Source: Nautilus pompilius
Taxonomy: Eukaryota; Mollusca; Cephalopoda; Nautilida; Nautilidae
NCBI GenBank assembly: GCA_018389105.1
Contig: JACATO010001061.1
Coordinates: 124,001-188,000 of the forward strand
Length of the DNA stretch: 64,000 nt
Direction: 5' to 3'
In this document: positions 10,969 through 22,732 of the stretch, one piece after another
How the letters are laid out: each line of letters starts with the position of its first letter
Position numbering within the stretch: the stretch's first letter is position 1
The notes under the pieces: generated by a model
Seen by the model: only the letters and a program-made list of their open reading frames with translations
Databases searched by the model: none
Told to the model about the DNA's origin: nothing
Position numbers and translations under genes: made by a program

Positions 10969-11134
10969 CCTATTAAGTTAAGCACCAATACAGTTCCTTC
11001 TGCATCTTTTTCAAAGAATCTGAACCATAACAAGATAGTCATATCTCCAGCCTTAAAGTTTACAGTATATGGTAACATGGTTCCTTCAGGAGAAAGTGAT
11101 GAGTCAAAGCAAAGATCAAAATCAGCAGATGTGT
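10969..11134 (-). CDS. SVEP1-like exon 21: pentraxin/LamG-like domain, part 1
   Basis: 166 bp, phase 1 to 2; acceptor CTTTATAAAG, donor ATAGG/GTAAGG. About 55 residues, including DFDLCFDSSLS and LPYTVNFKAGDMTILLWFRF. This matches the N-terminal strands of pentraxin/concanavalin-like domains ('F-x-x-x-F-T-V-C-x-W'-type start). The frame joins exons 22 and 23 to give about 200 residues, the usual pentraxin length. Confidence 0.8.
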
Positions 11135-11461
11135 CTTTATAAAGAAATAAAAAGAAAGGACATGTTTATAACAACATATTTTTATTTATGCTAAACTATT
11201 AAAAATAATTAAGAATAATTTCATATAACTATGCAAATTATGGGCCTTGGTAAGTATGTAATATGTCTAAATCAGCTTGCATTTATTATGACAATCTTAT
11301 AAATGTTTTTGGCTGAGCAGCTTCAGTTTATCAACAGAAAGCTAAAACAATATGCACAATCCAAATATGCAGTCTCTGACTCACTTCCATTCTTTCAGCA
11401 TAGTTTGAATTGATAAAAACTGAAAATTTACATACTTGAAATCACAGAAGGTAATACTCAC
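11135..11461. other. 327-bp intron
   Basis: Plain AT-rich intron. Confidence 0.6.
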
Positions 11462-11590
11462 TTTTACAGGTAAAACCAGCATAACTTGTTCCAGGGGGGC
11501 ACCTGCAGTTAAAAGATGAACCATAAATGTTCTCAGCACCTGGTGGGCATGAAATATTTAAACTCTGTTCGCAAAAATTCCCACTAAAAC
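11462..11590 (-). CDS. SVEP1-like exon 20: EGF tail and Cys-rich linker
   Basis: 129 bp, phase 1 to 1; acceptor TTTCTTAATAG, donor TAAAA/GTGAGT. FSGNFCEQSLN closes the last regular EGF; SCPPGAENIYGSSFNC and RCPPGTSYAGFTCK form a shortened EGF-like unit. It leads into the pentraxin-like domain, mirroring SVEP1, where the EGF run ends at a pentraxin domain. Confidence 0.83.
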
Positions 11591-14500
11591 CTATTAAGAA
11601 AAAAGAAAAAAAAAGAAAAGAAAAGAATATATACATACATATGCTCAGAATTACCAGAAATATTCAGTTGATATATATATATATATTATTTGTATAATAT
11701 TTACACCTAAAAACTCTGAAAATGAAAAACAGCAAATGATGAACAATAGAGTATCATTTAGACTAATATAGGCTGTGACTGCCATCAGATATCACAAAAA
11801 AAACAATGCAAGAGCAGTTAGTCTTTGGTTTCTCCTGTTGGATATTATACCTATTCTAATCATACCAATATGATCACAAAGAATTCGATGTAAAATGATA
11901 GAAACAGAGGCATGAGTAGTTTCCAACAGCAATGTTAATAGAAATACAATTTCTTATTTTACATCATACTTGTAAAGTAGTCACTGTTTTAATGATTACA
12001 GTGGCTTATAGCTACAACTATGCCTGTATGATCTTTTTCCTTTATGTTTTGTATTGTTGTAAATGTATGTGGTGGAACCAGTTCAGTTCCATGTTTAGTC
12101 ATCAGGGTATTTTCATTTTTTCTGTACTACACTATTTCTATTACCTTTAGTAAAGCTTTTATCTTTTGGGCACCTAATTTGCTCGCTATGTTTAAACCTT
12201 ATGTACAGGAAAAGTTGGACTGTTTATTTATATACCAGATGTTTGTCCTCACCAGATAAAGTTGATCACCTCTCCTTCTGTGGAAGTACACCTCTATCAC
12301 CTTCATAATTGGGGAATAACTATGCATTTTAACAGTTGGCTCTAGAAAATCTAAACCAAAAATTTTTATTTTATCATTAACCCATCCAACACCACAAGTA
12401 TCAGATGGATGCTGACTTTTCTGGAAATAACCCAAGCAAACTTGGAGTGGTTAATTCAGGCACAAGATGCATCCTCATAGCCACCAGGCTCTGCCAACCT
12501 TTTAGTACAATTGTAATGTTACTGGCATAATGTATGATTTTAATTTCTAAGCTATTGGTTATCAAAATTCCTACAATTTTCTCCTGTATGATGCAGGAAA
12601 CATCTTCAACAGTATATAAAGTATGGTGCTTATCAGGCAGTCATGATGTGTTTCCTTCAAGGCTTTATAGTAAGAAGACAAATTTTTATCTGGATAATAT
12701 CTGTGTAACATTTTTTTAATCTACCAAACAAAATCTTCTTCAAAGTTATTCTTTTAGTGTCCTGAACAAAAAGGTCCATTTTACCCTATAAAAATCTTTT
12801 GAATGATTGATAGTTAGAATAACTACTGCAGAGTTTTCTGTGCCTACTATGTGAAGAATTTCTCAGATTAGTTGAAGAAAGTCTAAAATATACCACTCAA
12901 CTGAGCAGATCTGGTCTACAATTATTATCTTGTTCATAATCTTGGCTATTTTATTAGCTGAAGTCTTATGTATTATTTATAATCATAGTTTAGGAGATTA
13001 TTAGAGTCTCCACTTATCCAGACATTCCTGATCACCATTCTTTTGCAGTACTGTGATTGTGGTGAAAAAACTCCATTGTTTGAGCTCCACATTAGCTACC
13101 ATTGTCAGATTGCTAGAGAAGAGGTAGCTGAACCTATTAAAGAACTCCAGCATGAGGGCATCACTATCAGGTGATTTGTTCTATTTAATGCCCAGATGGC
13201 ATCTTTTATTTCACTGGAGTTTAGTGGTCCTTCATAAAGCTCAGCATCTAGAGGGTCTAGTTTATGTTCTAAATTCACAAAAGCGTGTCCTAAGCATGAG
13301 GACAAATCTTTACACCAGTGAAGTCTCTTATAGTTGTACTGAGCTTATATTCTATTGATATCCTCCTTTCGTTAGTGATGGTGCAGCCATCTTTAGTTTT
13401 TAGGTTAGTCATTAGTTTATCTGCCAACCTAGCTTTGTTTATTCCACAGAAAATCTTACTACATCCTTCCTCACTGATAGCCTGAAATTCTGGTTATTTC
13501 TGCCTTTTCTCTATTTATTTATATTAGTTGCTTTTTAATGAAATAAGTCCTATCTGCGTTAGGAGAGTCTAAAACTGCTTGGTTTAATTCTAGTTTAAGG
13601 TCAGATTCCTTAACTTGCCTAAACATGCTTTTGACCCGACAGCATTTTTTGAAGATTGGTTTCAGCTTCTGTTTACCTCTGTCCCACTATTCTAGAAAAA
13701 TCGCTAAACCTATTTTGTTCTTCTCCAATCAGTCCAGCATTTGATATCCTTGCATTCTGACTGTCATATCTGTGTTGTTAAACTTCCAGCTAGCTGCCTG
13801 GTTCTCTTGTTTCTACCTTACTGTTAGGCTAAGGCTGATTTTAACTGAAAAGTGCTTACTTCAGGGGATTGATAGCTCCATGGATAACGTCCTGGAGAAC
13901 AGAACAAGTTTAAAGCTAATGTACATTCAATCCTGTACATATTTAGTAAAATAATCAAAATTATCTGTGAACACAAGGATGCAGCTGCTTTGATCCACAT
14001 AGATGATTGGCCTATCTAACTCTTTGTCTGGCTTCAATCTTAAAAAGTGTTTTCCTACAAACATGCTGAACAATGTCAGACTGCTTTCTGAAATAAAAGC
14101 CAATGTTTTCAACCATGTGTTATTTTATCTCTAGCAATTTTCTAAAATAATTTATATTATTATTAATTCACTGGAATTTATCACAGTAACTTAAACTTAT
14201 AAAGAAATTCAAACTGGAAGATATTAAAAATATTCTTTTTCACATGTGAATGGAAGAAAACAACAAGGAAAACCCAAAAATCACTCTGTAAAGGTAATAC
14301 TAATTTTCTGCGTATGAACTTTAATTTCAACATGAAAAGGCAAAAATAAACCAGATTTAAAAGGATAAACTTTAAGTAATAATAAATATCTGGGAAAATA
14401 TACAAATAATAAAAGCATTTAATTAGATCAATAAAGAATAGTAGTAATTTCATTCAGTAACAAAGGGTTTAATTCATACCAAAAAATTTAGCAACAATAA

Positions 14501-15926
14501 AAACCAACTAAAATCTGGAGATCAAAGGAAAATAACCCATTTTTTTTTTAAGAAATTCTATTTTGTTGCAAAGTTTTCAAATAAAAATGTATATATATAT
14601 ATTGAATATTAATAAAAACAACTTGTTATGATTTTGTATATGAGACTATCAAGTATTTCTAATAACATCCAACAAAATAATACAAAAGAGAAAGCGAAAT
14701 TTTAAATCTGCCTGTAGTGTAAAAATTTGCTTAATCATTTAACTTTAAATTCTGTGATGGTATCTGATGCCTGTTTTATTTATCTAAATCAGTAGTTACT
14801 GATAAATGAATTCTTCTGAGTGGTCACTCATGTTACACAAAATCAGAGTTCTGTTTGAGCTATGTACATTCTCTCTGACTGTATAAAACCAGAAGGATAC
14901 GAAATCTCAAAAGCCACAACAAGATTTTTATTTCAGCTTTTTAGTTGCTCATGTTAAGGGTAGAAAATTAACTCCTCCCTCCAAAAAATAAAAAAAAAAA
15001 GGTGAGAGGATTTACCTTTTGACCATGGGAAGATGAGATTAATTGTAATTCCAAGTTACTCATGACAAAACCTATATACTCAGCTCACATGCATAGACCT
15101 TCAGAAGTTCTTTTATTTTTTCACATTATATTTTAGTTGGAAAAATAAAGAAAAGTTTTGAAATCTTAAACATATGCAGAAACTTAAAACTAATAAAAGT
15201 TGAAATGATTGTATTTCTTTTTAAATTAACAGTATTTCTGAAAACCAAATAAATGGAATTATTGCTTTATAAATCAAAAAATGAACCTGAAACTAATCAG
15301 ATTCACTGTTTGTTATCTTCTTTGATCTTAAAATAATGGAATAAATAAAGATAGAATTTGAACTTGCATTACATTTTATCTTCTACTTCTTTCTCAATCA
15401 GTATAGTGTTACCATAAAGAAATTCATAGTCATTTATAAATTAATAATGTACATTTAATTACAAAAGTAATACTTACTTATCTTTTTAACCTAAGTAAAG
15501 GTTTATTTAAGTATTTTTTAAAAGTCTTTACCATTTATGTTCATTTGGGATCATAAACAATTCCCATAACATTAGGATAACTGCCCAATTAGACTGACTA
15601 TTGAGAGACACTAGGTAACTGTAAACATATCTTATCAAGTTTTCAGTGCCTAAGTCAGCTTTATTCAGATAAACTGTTGAATGTGGGATTAACTGAACAA
15701 AAATCAAATATTAGTAAGCTCAACACTCAAATTACTGCTGGTTCATTATGGTATACAGTATTTAATAGCTTAATCCCAAATATGGTGAGGAAAGCAGGCA
15801 ACCATGATTACAACAAGGTACAGAGAATACATCACTTTATAAATCATGGCTGAAATTTCATAAAATAGTATAAAATAGGAAAAAAACAACAACAATGTTT
15901 CTTATTAATTAAACTGGTCCTCCTAC
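11591..15926. other. 4.3-kb intron
   Basis: Contains an antisense LINE relic (12160-14112), AT-repeats near 11672 and 14590, and otherwise featureless AT-rich DNA (14120-15926). Confidence 0.6.
12160..14112 (-). mobile_element. L1/Tx1-like LINE relic, minus strand
   Basis: Broken LINE ORF2 on the minus strand. From right to left: an endonuclease C-terminal region (near 14030-13870), a basic linker (KKCCRVKSMFRQVKESDLK near 13650-13590), the RT entry motif LNSSEIKDAIWALNRT near 13230-13180 ('x-x-E-I-x-x-A-I-x-S-L-x-x-x-K'), and a post-RT segment GWVNDKIKIFGLDF near 12380-12340. Many stops. It is the same family type as the plus-strand relic at 34090-36200 but a different piece and orientation. 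Confidence 0.65.
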
Positions 15927-16040
15927 CTTCCAGACAAGTACAAGAGGAGCCTATTTTTAGGTTGCTGCATGTCCCACCATGCTGGCATGGAGATGAAGCA
16001 CACTTATTTGCAATTAATTGGCAATTCTCACCAGTAAAGT
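15927..16040 (-). CDS. SVEP1-like exon 19: EGF domain
   Basis: 114 bp, phase 1 to 1; acceptor TTTGTTTTCAG, donor GGAAG/GTAGGA. DFTGENCQ closes one EGF; KCASSPCQHGGTC and SSCTCLEG open the next, completed by FSGNFCE in exon 20. Confidence 0.88.
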
Positions 16041-16213
16041 CTGAAAACAAAACAAAAAAACAACTCATTAGCTATAAAGTATCATCAGAATTATCTATAG
16101 AATTAGTGTCAGTACAATAGAATTGCATGGCTAAAATCAATCTCTAGTACTTCACAATGTACAACCACATACCCAAGCAACTAAAGCACATTTTACAATA
16201 TATCATCACTCAC

Positions 16214-16335
16214 CAGAAATGCAAGTACATTTGAGAGCTCCATCCACATTCGTACATTCTCCATTGTGACAAACATCTGACATGTCACAAACTGATGGAA
16301 TAACTGAGCAGTTCGAGATTGTTTTAGGCGGACAG
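16214..16335 (-). CDS. SVEP1-like exon 18: EGF pieces
   Basis: 122 bp, phase 2 to 1; acceptor CTGTTTTGAAG, donor TTCTG/GTGAGT. It encodes SCPPKTISNC, which completes the EGF begun in exon 17, then VCDMSDVCHNGEC and LKCTCISG, whose sixth cysteine comes from exon 19 (DFTGENCQ). The acceptor is AAG rather than the more usual CAG/TAG, but phases on both sides fit. Confidence 0.83.
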
Positions 16336-17411
16336 CTTCAAAACAGAAAGGGAGGGACAAAAAACGTAAATCGGAATCTTAATTTTTATTATTACTTATT
16401 TTTTATGGTCATATAAACGTTCATTATTTCAATCGAAGATTTAGAAGTTTAGTTTTAGTTAAGAAATTGGACTTTTCTCAATGACAATATTCTTAGATGA
16501 CCACAGAAGAGAGATGGTTAACATAATCAAACAAAAGAAACTAATGTGAATTTATAGACTATTTTCCATGAAAGCTGCTGAACTGACTTTAAAATCATAA
16601 TTAGCTAAAAATCAAAAACTGGATGGAGAATACAGAAAAGCTGAATTGTATAAGGAATGTCCATTTCAAACCAGCTCATTTGCAGAAAATGTTGTTTCAA
16701 TCAGCAGTCACCAAGAATTCAGATGAAAATTATTTGATGGAAAAAAAATGTACTACTATCATTTAACAAAAATCAGTTGTTTCCATAGAAAAGCCCCAAA
16801 AAAACTTCCCTCATCAACTGGTAGATTATTAGATAAACTGATTATAAACATTTCTTCCTTTTTTTTGCTGCACTGAAAATAAGTATTTTTATCTATAGTC
16901 AAATCCACTTAATACAATGAGATATGAAATAATGTATGGATGGTGAAGTCAGTAATCCATTTGTTTATGGAAGCTGGCTTGTATCAGCTCATATAAATGA
17001 TAGCACTACACCCACACACAATCCTATTAAAATTAATTAATTCAAACTACCTTAGTTTAAAACCATAAGTAAGGGTTCTACAAAGGGAAACCTTATGTCC
17101 AAACATGAACCAGCCAGATTCATATCAATAATCTTAATTTATTAAAAATTAACTAACAAAATAAATTATGTTTTTTTTGCATTACCATTCCAATGATTGA
17201 AAAAGTTCAAAAACATAAAAAAGATTTTATAAAAATCTAATTTACCTATCAGAGAGAAGAGAGGGGGGGGGAAATCCAACCAAACTACTGCTTTAAAATA
17301 CAAAGTGTTTGTCCATGCTTCATTTGAAGAAACCTTCTAATGAAGAATATGAACCAACATAAAAATCATAAGTATGCTTATATTCACAATACGTGTGTCC
17401 AAGTCTCATAC
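16336..17411. other. 1.1-kb intron
   Basis: No element recognised beyond a nine-G run near 17265. Confidence 0.55.
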
Positions 17412-17605
17412 CTGCAGGAAAATGTATCTTGAAGGCTGTGGCAGATAGATCCATTAGGACAAGGAGATGTAGCACAGTAGTCAATGGGAGAGTCACAGTC
17501 ATTACCTGTCCATCCATCAACACAACCACAGGCATAATAGCCGATATAATGAGAACAGCTGGAGTTGTGCATGCAAGGATTACTTTCACATTCATTAATA
17601 TCTAC
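17412..17605 (-). CDS. SVEP1-like exon 17: calcium-binding EGF plus next EGF
   Basis: 194 bp, phase 0 to 2; acceptor TTATTGGCAG, donor TGCAG/GTATGA. It encodes VDINECESNPCMHNSSC, YACGCVDGWTGNDCD, a complete cbEGF, then YCATSPCPNGSIC and FSC of the next EGF, finished in exon 18. The D-I-N-E-C start marks a calcium site. Confidence 0.92.
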
Positions 17606-18540
17606 CTGCCAATAAAAATTACTGAGGATATAACCACGTTTATAAACATTAATATTATTTTACTTTAGTTGGTTTCAATTCCAAAACAGTTATATCAAAC
17701 TTCATGTACTTTTTCCTGGTTAATGTTCAGTAAATCTGCTGGTGCTTCTGAAGAACCACTACCACATTTATTTAATAGCAAACATGGCAAGAGTTTGTAA
17801 ATCATTTGGGAAATTTAAACCTGCTCTCACCTACAGTTCATCTCTTCTGCACACCTGAATCAGCTTAAAACAATTCTTCACAAAAATGTATACTTCTTAG
17901 AGCTTTAAAGTACCTGACAACCTAAATCAAATATCAGCTATGTGGAAGAAAGGATTCAGGAAAACCAGATGGTATACTTTAAGCTGCTAAGTGCTTTTGT
18001 TTAGAAAATTTGTGATTAGATTAATTACAAATGTGACAAGTAATTTAAAATTGTTTATGGTGTTTCAAGATTACAGAATAATAGTAGGGATAAAAAAGAT
18101 AGTGATCTACTATTGAGTGGGTTTTTGCAACAACATTATTCCCCTTCACATCAATATCCATGAATAATTATTAGCTTTTTCTTCAAAAAAAAAATTATTG
18201 GTACTCAAATGATTGGGCAAACACAAATTTATCTTTGACATGATTTTACATTTGTGAAGTTCTGCAAACTTTTAAAAAAATAGTTCAATTTTAGCTTATT
18301 ATATTGAACACAATCAGCAAAAAAACTAATAATTAGATCATTTAATTTAATACTTTTTTCATCATTTATAGAATAAATTTAATTTACTTAATGTTTAAAT
18401 ATCAATAACTTAACCTACACAAATTACTTCAAAGATTCATGTTGATTCTAGCTCAGTGTGAAAATAATATTAAATCTTTAAAATAATATACAAGTATTTC
18501 ACTTAAGCATTACAGAAAATCACTGAGATTTTTACTGGTT

Positions 18541-18800
18541 TGTTGGTTGTTATGTTATGTCATGTCACCAGCCAGTGTAAGTCTGTTGTTGGACATAGGC
18601 CTTCCCCAGATTTCATGGGGAGTGATGGGCCAAACCCTGCCGCACTGGCAGGGAGTAAGTAAATGCCAACGTCCTGGAGTGCTGTATAGCTATTTCAAGC
18701 TTTTTGGCACTCAGCAGCAGCAGCAGCACGCACCTCCGACCCCACCGCAACCCTCCGGTTCATAAGCTAACTTGCTACCCGTTAGGCCACGCCGCTGGTC
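18541..18800 (-). mobile_element. tRNA-derived SINE
   Basis: Read on the minus strand, the head contains a good RNA polymerase III A box (TGGCCTAACGGG, 18789-18778) and about 30 bases later a degenerate B box (GGGTTGCGGTGGG). A GC-rich body and a (CAG)n tract (18713-18730) follow, with GTTGTTGGACATAGGCC near 18580. The block is strikingly GC-rich against its surroundings. A CCA-ended tRNA fold is not complete, so I call it a SINE head, not a tRNA gene. Confidence 0.6.
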
Positions 18801-18859
18801 TTTGTTAGTTATGGGTACAGTCAAATCTGAACATTTATTTTTTCCTGCCAGCCATTTTT

Positions 18860-19330
18860 GACTGTGACTGAACTTGGTGTAAAAAAAAAAAAAAAACACA
18901 TTGAGAGAGTTGATAAATAATGTCCCAAGGGCTGCATCGAAACCTTGATGCACATCTTTCTCCAACAGCAAGTATAAAATAGATGATTGGGAGGGCTTCA
19001 TTTGTAGCTCTTTCTACCAGACCAGCTGGGTTCATCAGGACCACAGTTTACAAAAAACTCTGATGGAGTAACCATGTTGTTTGTCTTACGGTTTATTATA
19101 TGAGAAACTGCTGATCATGCTTAACATTGCCTCATACTTCCAATGGACATCGGGACTGTTGCTGCCTAGTCTTAGGATGCTTCTGTTTTAAGGAAATTTC
19201 CTCCACCTAGATCAGGTGCATCAAATCTTTGGTCCAGCTGATTTTTTCCCTCAGGGATCAGGAATTAGGACTGTTAATAGTTTTCAAAGACTTACACTTT
19301 CATGGTAGCACCATTCATCAATTGGCCTAA
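18860..19330. repeat. unclassified old repeat
   Basis: A less AT-rich block with a 16-base A run at its left edge, like a retroposon poly(A) tail. A short minus-strand open stretch (MNPAGLVERATNEALPI) shows no domain that I recognise. It may be a SINE or LINE fragment. Confidence 0.3.
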
Positions 19331-19551
19331 CAGACAGCACTATCATATTGTATAATATTTAATTATATAATTTTGAAAATATTGTTGTACAACCAATCTT
19401 TTATCCTATGATCTTCCTGTAGGAAATTCTCAAAGTTTTTTTTTTTTTTACCACACTTTTCATAAAGTTCAAATAATTTCTTCAAGATTTAATCTATATT
19501 ATACGTATTCATCTCCTGGGATGTTTTGCAATGTTTGTTAGACTGATAAAA

Positions 19552-22263
19552 CAGGGGTGGCCAGACTTTAGAACCATGTGATCTACTGTTTCAAAGACAT
19601 CCTTCAAAGATCTACCAGCATAATTTCCAATCTCACCCACTGATGCCCTTAGGTATGTCACACAAAATACGCTCCATATTTACTTATATGGATGAAGAGG
19701 TAAAAATGTAGCAAAAGCAATTTATTATGTAAATATTATTTTTTTTTATTATTTCAGTTAAAATACATCTTATTTATAACAATTGATAGTATTGGTACGT
19801 GGTCAGTAGTGTGTCCAAACATCAGCTTCCTAGCTGAAAATGTGGCTGAGATGTTGTTTGGACAAGCAATAAAAACAATCAAAAAAAAAATACAAGAAAA
19901 AATCAAAATTTCTAAAAACTAAAATAACCAATTTTGCCAAAGCACTTGGTCAGTATTGTGTCCAAAGTTTAGCTTTCCAGCTCAAAGGGGGCCTGAGATA
20001 TCAGCCAGACCAAAGAACAGCCATATTTTTAAAATTAAAAAAAACAACAAAAACACAAATATTTTTGTCAAAGCACTTGTTCCAGATTTCAGTTTCCCAG
20101 CTAAAATAGCCTGTGACTAACACAATAGTGGAGGACAATGCACAGAAATATTTTTTAATTTTAATTTTGAAAGTTTCATTTATTTCCTTTGTAATGTGAT
20201 GATTTGCATTGGATGCTGTTAGTAATCTTTTCATATTCAAGACAGTAGCCACTAATTGCAGGCCTCAAACTGGCTTCTTCATGGTCATCAGTCATAGCAG
20301 ATCACTATTTAGAGTTAATAATCTTTATATGTGAAAATGCTGACTCGCATTTAGGTAGATGGAACCGAAAAATGCAGTCACATCAATGACATGTTCTAAT
20401 ATTTGGATATTTTCCAGCAGTTATTAGGTTCCAAAAGTTTACCTCTCAGGCCCTGATTTGATTTGAATGTCATATTGTAAAAATGAAATTTCATCCTCAA
20501 CTGTTGTTGTGTCCATGTGGAGCAATGATGAAATTTTCAAAGCCATCCCATCAATATCAGTTTTTCACATCAAATGGAAAGCACATAAATGTTGCCACAG
20601 GTTCTAGTAATGTAAAGTCTTGAAACTGTGAAATTCTGATAACATTTTGTACCTGCTCAAGAACTATTATCAAAGTGTGCACATTCTTTTCCCCGAATTT
20701 CTAGCTCTAAAATGGCGTTTTTAAAATTCCACAATTTGTATCGATATTGCTGTAAAGATACCAGTTTGGAATTTTTGCTTAAAAGCATTCACAGAGCCAA
20801 TCACGTGAGCAACATTTTTATCTTTACTGTGCAACTCTAAATTTAGTTCATTCAAAATGGCTGTGAAGTCGGTTTAAAAAGTTAAATCTAAAAGCCATTG
20901 TTTGTCTGTAAGTTGCATGTATTCCTCATTTTTAGTGACCAGAATCTTCTTAATTTCAGGTAAAAGATCCCTAAACCTTTGCAAAAATTTTCCTCTGTTC
21001 AGCCATCTAACATCATTATGAAATAAAAGGTCTGTGTGTTTTGCTGTTTTCTTGTAATTGAGAATGAAATATCCATATCTTTCACATTCAACATTTTAGC
21101 ACAGAACCTGTTGATGAGTTATGTGGTGATAATGAATAAAACTGGCAAACATGTAGTCACCTTTGCTTAAGGCTATGAACTTGTTGGCTGGGCCAGCCAT
21201 AGTAAAGGTGCTCTGTCTGTAGTGATAGACACCCATTTTTGAATCAGGAACTGTGTTGTTAATTCCCTGAAAATACACACCCTTTAAGCGTGTTCTTTTA
21301 GTGGTAGGATTTTAAGAAGCTCCTCTTTAGAAGTCACATCTTCAAAAACCATTCTAATAAAAATACATAATGGTGATGTGTCGACCACATATGTGGACTT
21401 GTCAAATTGAAGCAAAAAGAATACACACCTATTGATGTCTTTTTCAGCTGTTCCTCCAAATTCCTTCACAATGCTGCATCACAGTATTTCTAGATAACTG
21501 AAGTTCCTTAATAACAGACTATTTCTGTTTTATTTTTAAAATCCTGAAACGAGTCTGCTGCCTCTATAAAGGCCTCTTTGAATATTATTCCATCTTGAAA
21601 AGGTTTTAAGTGTTTTATAAGTATGCCACTTAGAAAGAATGATGCTATTGTTGCTGCCTTTGCTCTCGCACTGGGCCTTGTCAAAAACATTGTTCTCCAG
21701 TGAGACTTCGTTTCCTCCAATTTCTTCTTTTGAAGTTCACTTTTAGCTTGAGAATCGCTTCCCTTGCTCTTGTGAACAGTTTAAAAATACCTTTCCATGT
21801 TTCCATTTTTGATAAAAGCTATATATGCAGAGCAGATAAGACAAACACATTTTGAATTACTCATCATAAAAAATATTCTTCTTCCCACTCAGTATAATGA
21901 TGATACTTCTTTGGTTTCTTAGCACTCATTTTAGGGGTTAAATTTTAATTAAAATTTTTTAAAAAAGTAAAATGTACTTGAAGTCTGATAATGACCTATT
22001 ATCCAAGTTTCTTTATTCTAGCCTTTTGAAATAATTAAAATCTTTACATAACAGTTAATGTTTTATATCTCAAAGAAGAGCAACAATAACAAAATGGAGA
22101 CAATCTGAGCATTAGCATAGAAACTACAGTCAACAGGAGAGAAACCCTTGATTGCAATTCAGTGAGTGCACTCCCTTGAATTTTGTGGATATAATTCAAT
22201 TTTCTTGAAAGCTCATGCAATCTACTAGAATTTAGTTTGTGATTGCCCTCTTGGCCACCCCTG
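19552..22263 (-). mobile_element. hAT element with terminal repeats, 2.7 kb, decayed
   Basis: Terminal inverted repeats CAGGGGTGGCCA at both ends, with a candidate 8-bp target duplication (TGATAAAA left, ATATAAAA right, 6 of 8 identical). The minus strand encodes a hAT transposase of the GTF2IRD2/ZBED5 type in pieces: start MSAKKPKKYHHYTEWEEEYF at 21928, KTEIVCYxx..FKEAFIEAAD near 21540, YVVDTSPLCIF near 21380, EELLKILPLKEHA near 21300, AGPANKFIALSKGDY near 21170, HYHHITHQQVLC near 21100, and a 'WLNRG' region near 21000. Stops and shifts throughout; clearly dead. Confidence 0.85.
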
Positions 22264-22406
22264 ATATAAAAGATGCTAAATTCAATTAAACAGAAGTTAA
22301 CACCAAAGATACTGTAGATAGTGCAAAATAGAGAAGAAGACATAAAAAAATAGAGTATCATAATAGTTTACTTAAAATACATTAGAAGTTAGTTAAATAT
22401 ACTTAC

Positions 22407-22579
22407 TTCACATTTTTTCCCCGTGTATCCAGCCTTGCACTCGCAATAATAATCATTTACAAGGTCTTCACAAAATGCTGAATTAGACTGGTTACAATGT
22501 TTAAACACTGATCCAGAATAACTAGTGTCATTCAGTACAGTAATGTTGCAGTCATCTTTATTAATATTACAGGTTTTTC
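22407..22579 (-). CDS. SVEP1-like exon 16: divergent EGF domain
   Basis: 173 bp, phase 1 to 0; acceptor AATAATTTCAG, donor TGTGAA/GTAAGT. It starts GKTCNINKDDCNITVLND (closing the preceding EGF), continues HCNQSNSAFCEDLV, and ends YYCECKAGYTGKKCE. The loop between the first cysteines is longer than usual and contains N-glycosylation sequons; the C-terminal half is a normal EGF. Missed by simple ORF searches because of its phases. Confidence 0.85.
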
Positions 22580-22600
22580 CTGAAATTATTTTTAAAATGT

Positions 22601-22682
<82 letters not shown>
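22601..22682. repeat. AAT trinucleotide microsatellite
   Basis: About 27 AAT units with one interruption. It ends 22 bases upstream of the exon 16 acceptor on the coding (minus) strand, where it reads (ATT)n inside the branch-point/pyrimidine region. Confidence 0.9.
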
Positions 22683-22687
<5 letters not shown>

Positions 22688-22732
22688 ATACAGTAAAAAT
22701 ATAATGATGAACTCATAAACTAAAATTATATA

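Larger units (their letters stand above)
17606..22406. other. 4.8-kb intron
   Basis: Holds a tRNA-derived SINE (18541-18800), a less AT-rich block at 18860-19330 of unknown class, and a complete-ended hAT element (19552-22263). 17650-18540 is plain AT-rich sequence. Confidence 0.65.

Noticed and set aside
18730-18800. A tRNA gene on the minus strand.
   Set aside because: Only the A box is good, the B box is degenerate and no cloverleaf closes; the sequence continues as a SINE body.
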